From the NCBI GenBank assembly GCA_019417045.1, contig DXWE01000047.1:1109-7071 (forward strand): a stretch of 5,963 nt of DNA, written 5' to 3'. This stretch comes from Oscillospiraceae bacterium (GTDB taxonomy: Bacteria > Bacillota > Clostridia > Oscillospirales > Acutalibacteraceae). Both the position numbers and the translations under genes were made by a program. Shown here piece by piece: positions 5,074 through 5,963 of the stretch; within the stretch, counting starts at the first letter, position 1; every line of letters begins with the position of its first letter. The notes beneath the pieces are model-generated. The model was not told where the DNA came from, did not search any database, and saw only the letters and a program-made list of their open reading frames with translations.

Positions 5074-5101
5074 TTGATATTTTGTATCATTGTGCTATCT
5101 T
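5074..5101 (+). promoter_or_regulatory. Possible promoter of the VanW-family gene
   Basis: The -35 box is TTGATA (5074-5079), the spacer 16 nt and the -10 box TATCTT (5096-5101). It lies in the AT-rich gap after the HTH gene. No terminator separates the two genes, so the VanW-family gene may also be read from the upstream promoter. Confidence 0.5.
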
Positions 5102-5142
5102 GATGGCAGGAGGGTGATCTCACAGAAAAAGAGGGTGTGGAG

Positions 5143-5963
5143 ATGGCACGGGAAAGACGGCTGTTTTGTGAGCGGTCGGCGGCGGCATACTGGCTGTCGG
5201 TGAAGAAATGCCGGTGGATCCGGCGCTTTCGGAATCTGGCAGACCACTCCGTGCTGGCGCGGGAAAAGCAGGAGGCTCTGCTGCCGGAGCGGTTGTATAC
5301 GCACGCGTCTCTGATCCGAAGGCAGCTCGGCGAGGTGGATATGCGGCTACAGGAGAACAAGGCTGCCAATCTGGCGCTGGCCGCCCCGCGGGTCAACCAC
5401 GTGCTCATCCGGCCGGGGGAGGAGTTCTCGTTCTGGCATCTCGTCGGGCCGTGTAGTGCACACAGGGGATCCCGGGAGGGGCTGACCATCTCGAGCGGGA
5501 AGGTGACGGCGGGGGTCGGCGGAGGGCTCTGCCAGTTCACCAACCTGATCCACTGGATGGTGCTGCACACCCCGCTGCAAGTGACCGAGCGCCACCACCA
5601 TGATGCGCTCGACCTGTTCCCCGACTATGGACGGCAGGTGCCGTTTGGCACGGGCACTTCCATCTTCTACAATTATCTGGATTACCGCTTTTATAATCCC
5701 ACGGATCTCACCTTCCAGCTGATAACTTATGTGGATGAGCCGTATCTGCGCGGGGAGATCCGGGCCTCCGGGCGGCCGGACGTGGCCTATCACATCCGTA
5801 CCGAGGGGGAGTGCTTTACCCGGGAGGGGGAGACGGTGTATCGCAACGGGCGGGTATACCGGGACTGTGTGGACCGACGCACCGGCAACCGGCTGTGGCG
5901 GGAATGCATCCAGGAGAACCATGCGCGGGTGCTGTATGACACCGCCGGGCTGCCGGTCCGGGA
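5143..5963 (+). CDS. VanW-family protein (3' end outside the window)
   Basis: The visible 273 residues run off the window. They match VanW, the accessory protein of VanB-type vancomycin-resistance clusters, whose biochemical role is unknown. Signatures are RPGEEFSFWHLVG (90-102), GKVTAGVGGGLCQFTN (119-134) with an invariant-looking GGGxCQ, HTPLQVTERHHH (142-153) and a C-terminal NHARVLYDT (259-267). VanW of enterococci is about 275 aa, so little is probably missing. No signal peptide or membrane helix is evident. The start is ATG 5143, preceded by GAGGG at 8 nt. GTG 5137 is in frame and possible. A better AGGAGG at 5109-5114 has no start codon in this frame at a useful distance. No van ligase or dipeptidase genes are visible, so a resistance role should not be assumed. 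Confidence 0.9.
   Translation, partial: MARERRLFCERSAAAYWLSVKKCRWIRRFRNLADHSVLAREKQEALLPERLYTHASLIRRQLGEVDMRLQENKAANLALAAPRVNHVLIRPGEEFSFWHLVGPCSAHRGSREGLTISSGKVTAGVGGGLCQFTNLIHWMVLHTPLQVTERHHHDALDLFPDYGRQVPFGTGTSIFYNYLDYRFYNPTDLTFQLITYVDEPYLRGEIRASGRPDVAYHIRTEGECFTREGETVYRNGRVYRDCVDRRTGNRLWRECIQENHARVLYDTAGLPVR

Noticed and set aside
5109..5120. Start of another small gene after the strong AGGAGG at 5109-5114
   Set aside because: No ATG, GTG or TTG lies at suitable spacing that opens a meaningful frame. The nearest useful start is ATG 5143.
4818..5570. 250-codon minus-strand ORF opposite the HTH and VanW-family genes
   Set aside because: It is antisense to two recognisable genes and crosses their promoter. 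Its Ser/Arg-rich composition is typical of shadow frames.

Overview
The window looks like chromosomal DNA of a GC-rich member of the Firmicutes, probably a Clostridia/Oscillospirales-type gut anaerobe. That placement is inference. It rests on strong AGGAGG-type ribosome sites, tRNA genes with encoded CCA, an XRE plus ImmA/IrrE regulator pair, a VanW-family protein, and a LuxE/LuxC pair without luciferase. No species can be named from the sequence alone.

Left end (1-720): two minus-strand serine tRNA genes, tRNA-Ser(GCU) and tRNA-Ser(UGA). Each is followed immediately by its own intrinsic terminator. A clear sigma-A promoter drives the UGA gene from the right. Beyond the tRNAs, bases 1-424 hold no credible protein gene. 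They contain two 126-bp direct repeats that differ at two positions and each carry the same terminator hairpin, a detached 24-nt copy of the tRNA-Ser(GCU) 3' end, and a 15-bp hairpin.

Middle (886-3363): a rightward two-gene operon joined by an ATGA overlap. It encodes a LuxE-like acyl-protein synthetase and a LuxC-like acyl-CoA reductase. Together such proteins activate a fatty acid and reduce it to an aldehyde. No luciferase or LuxD is visible, so the role is not luminescence. A bidirectional terminator separates the pair from the convergent genes to the right.

Right (3369-5963): a divergent regulatory module. Leftward are an XRE-family repressor-like protein and, overlapping its 3' end by 41 bp, an ImmA/IrrE zinc peptidase. 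The peptidase has a membrane helix and a C-terminal HxxxC...CxxC domain. Rightward are a 76-aa HTH protein and a VanW-family protein that runs off the window end. The roughly 170-bp AT-rich spacer holds two opposed promoters, several operator-like palindromes and a leader hairpin. By analogy with ImmR/ImmA and DdrO/IrrE, the likely logic is that the XRE protein represses one or both promoters and the membrane peptidase relieves repression by cleaving it after a signal. This module is the best candidate here for an undescribed system.
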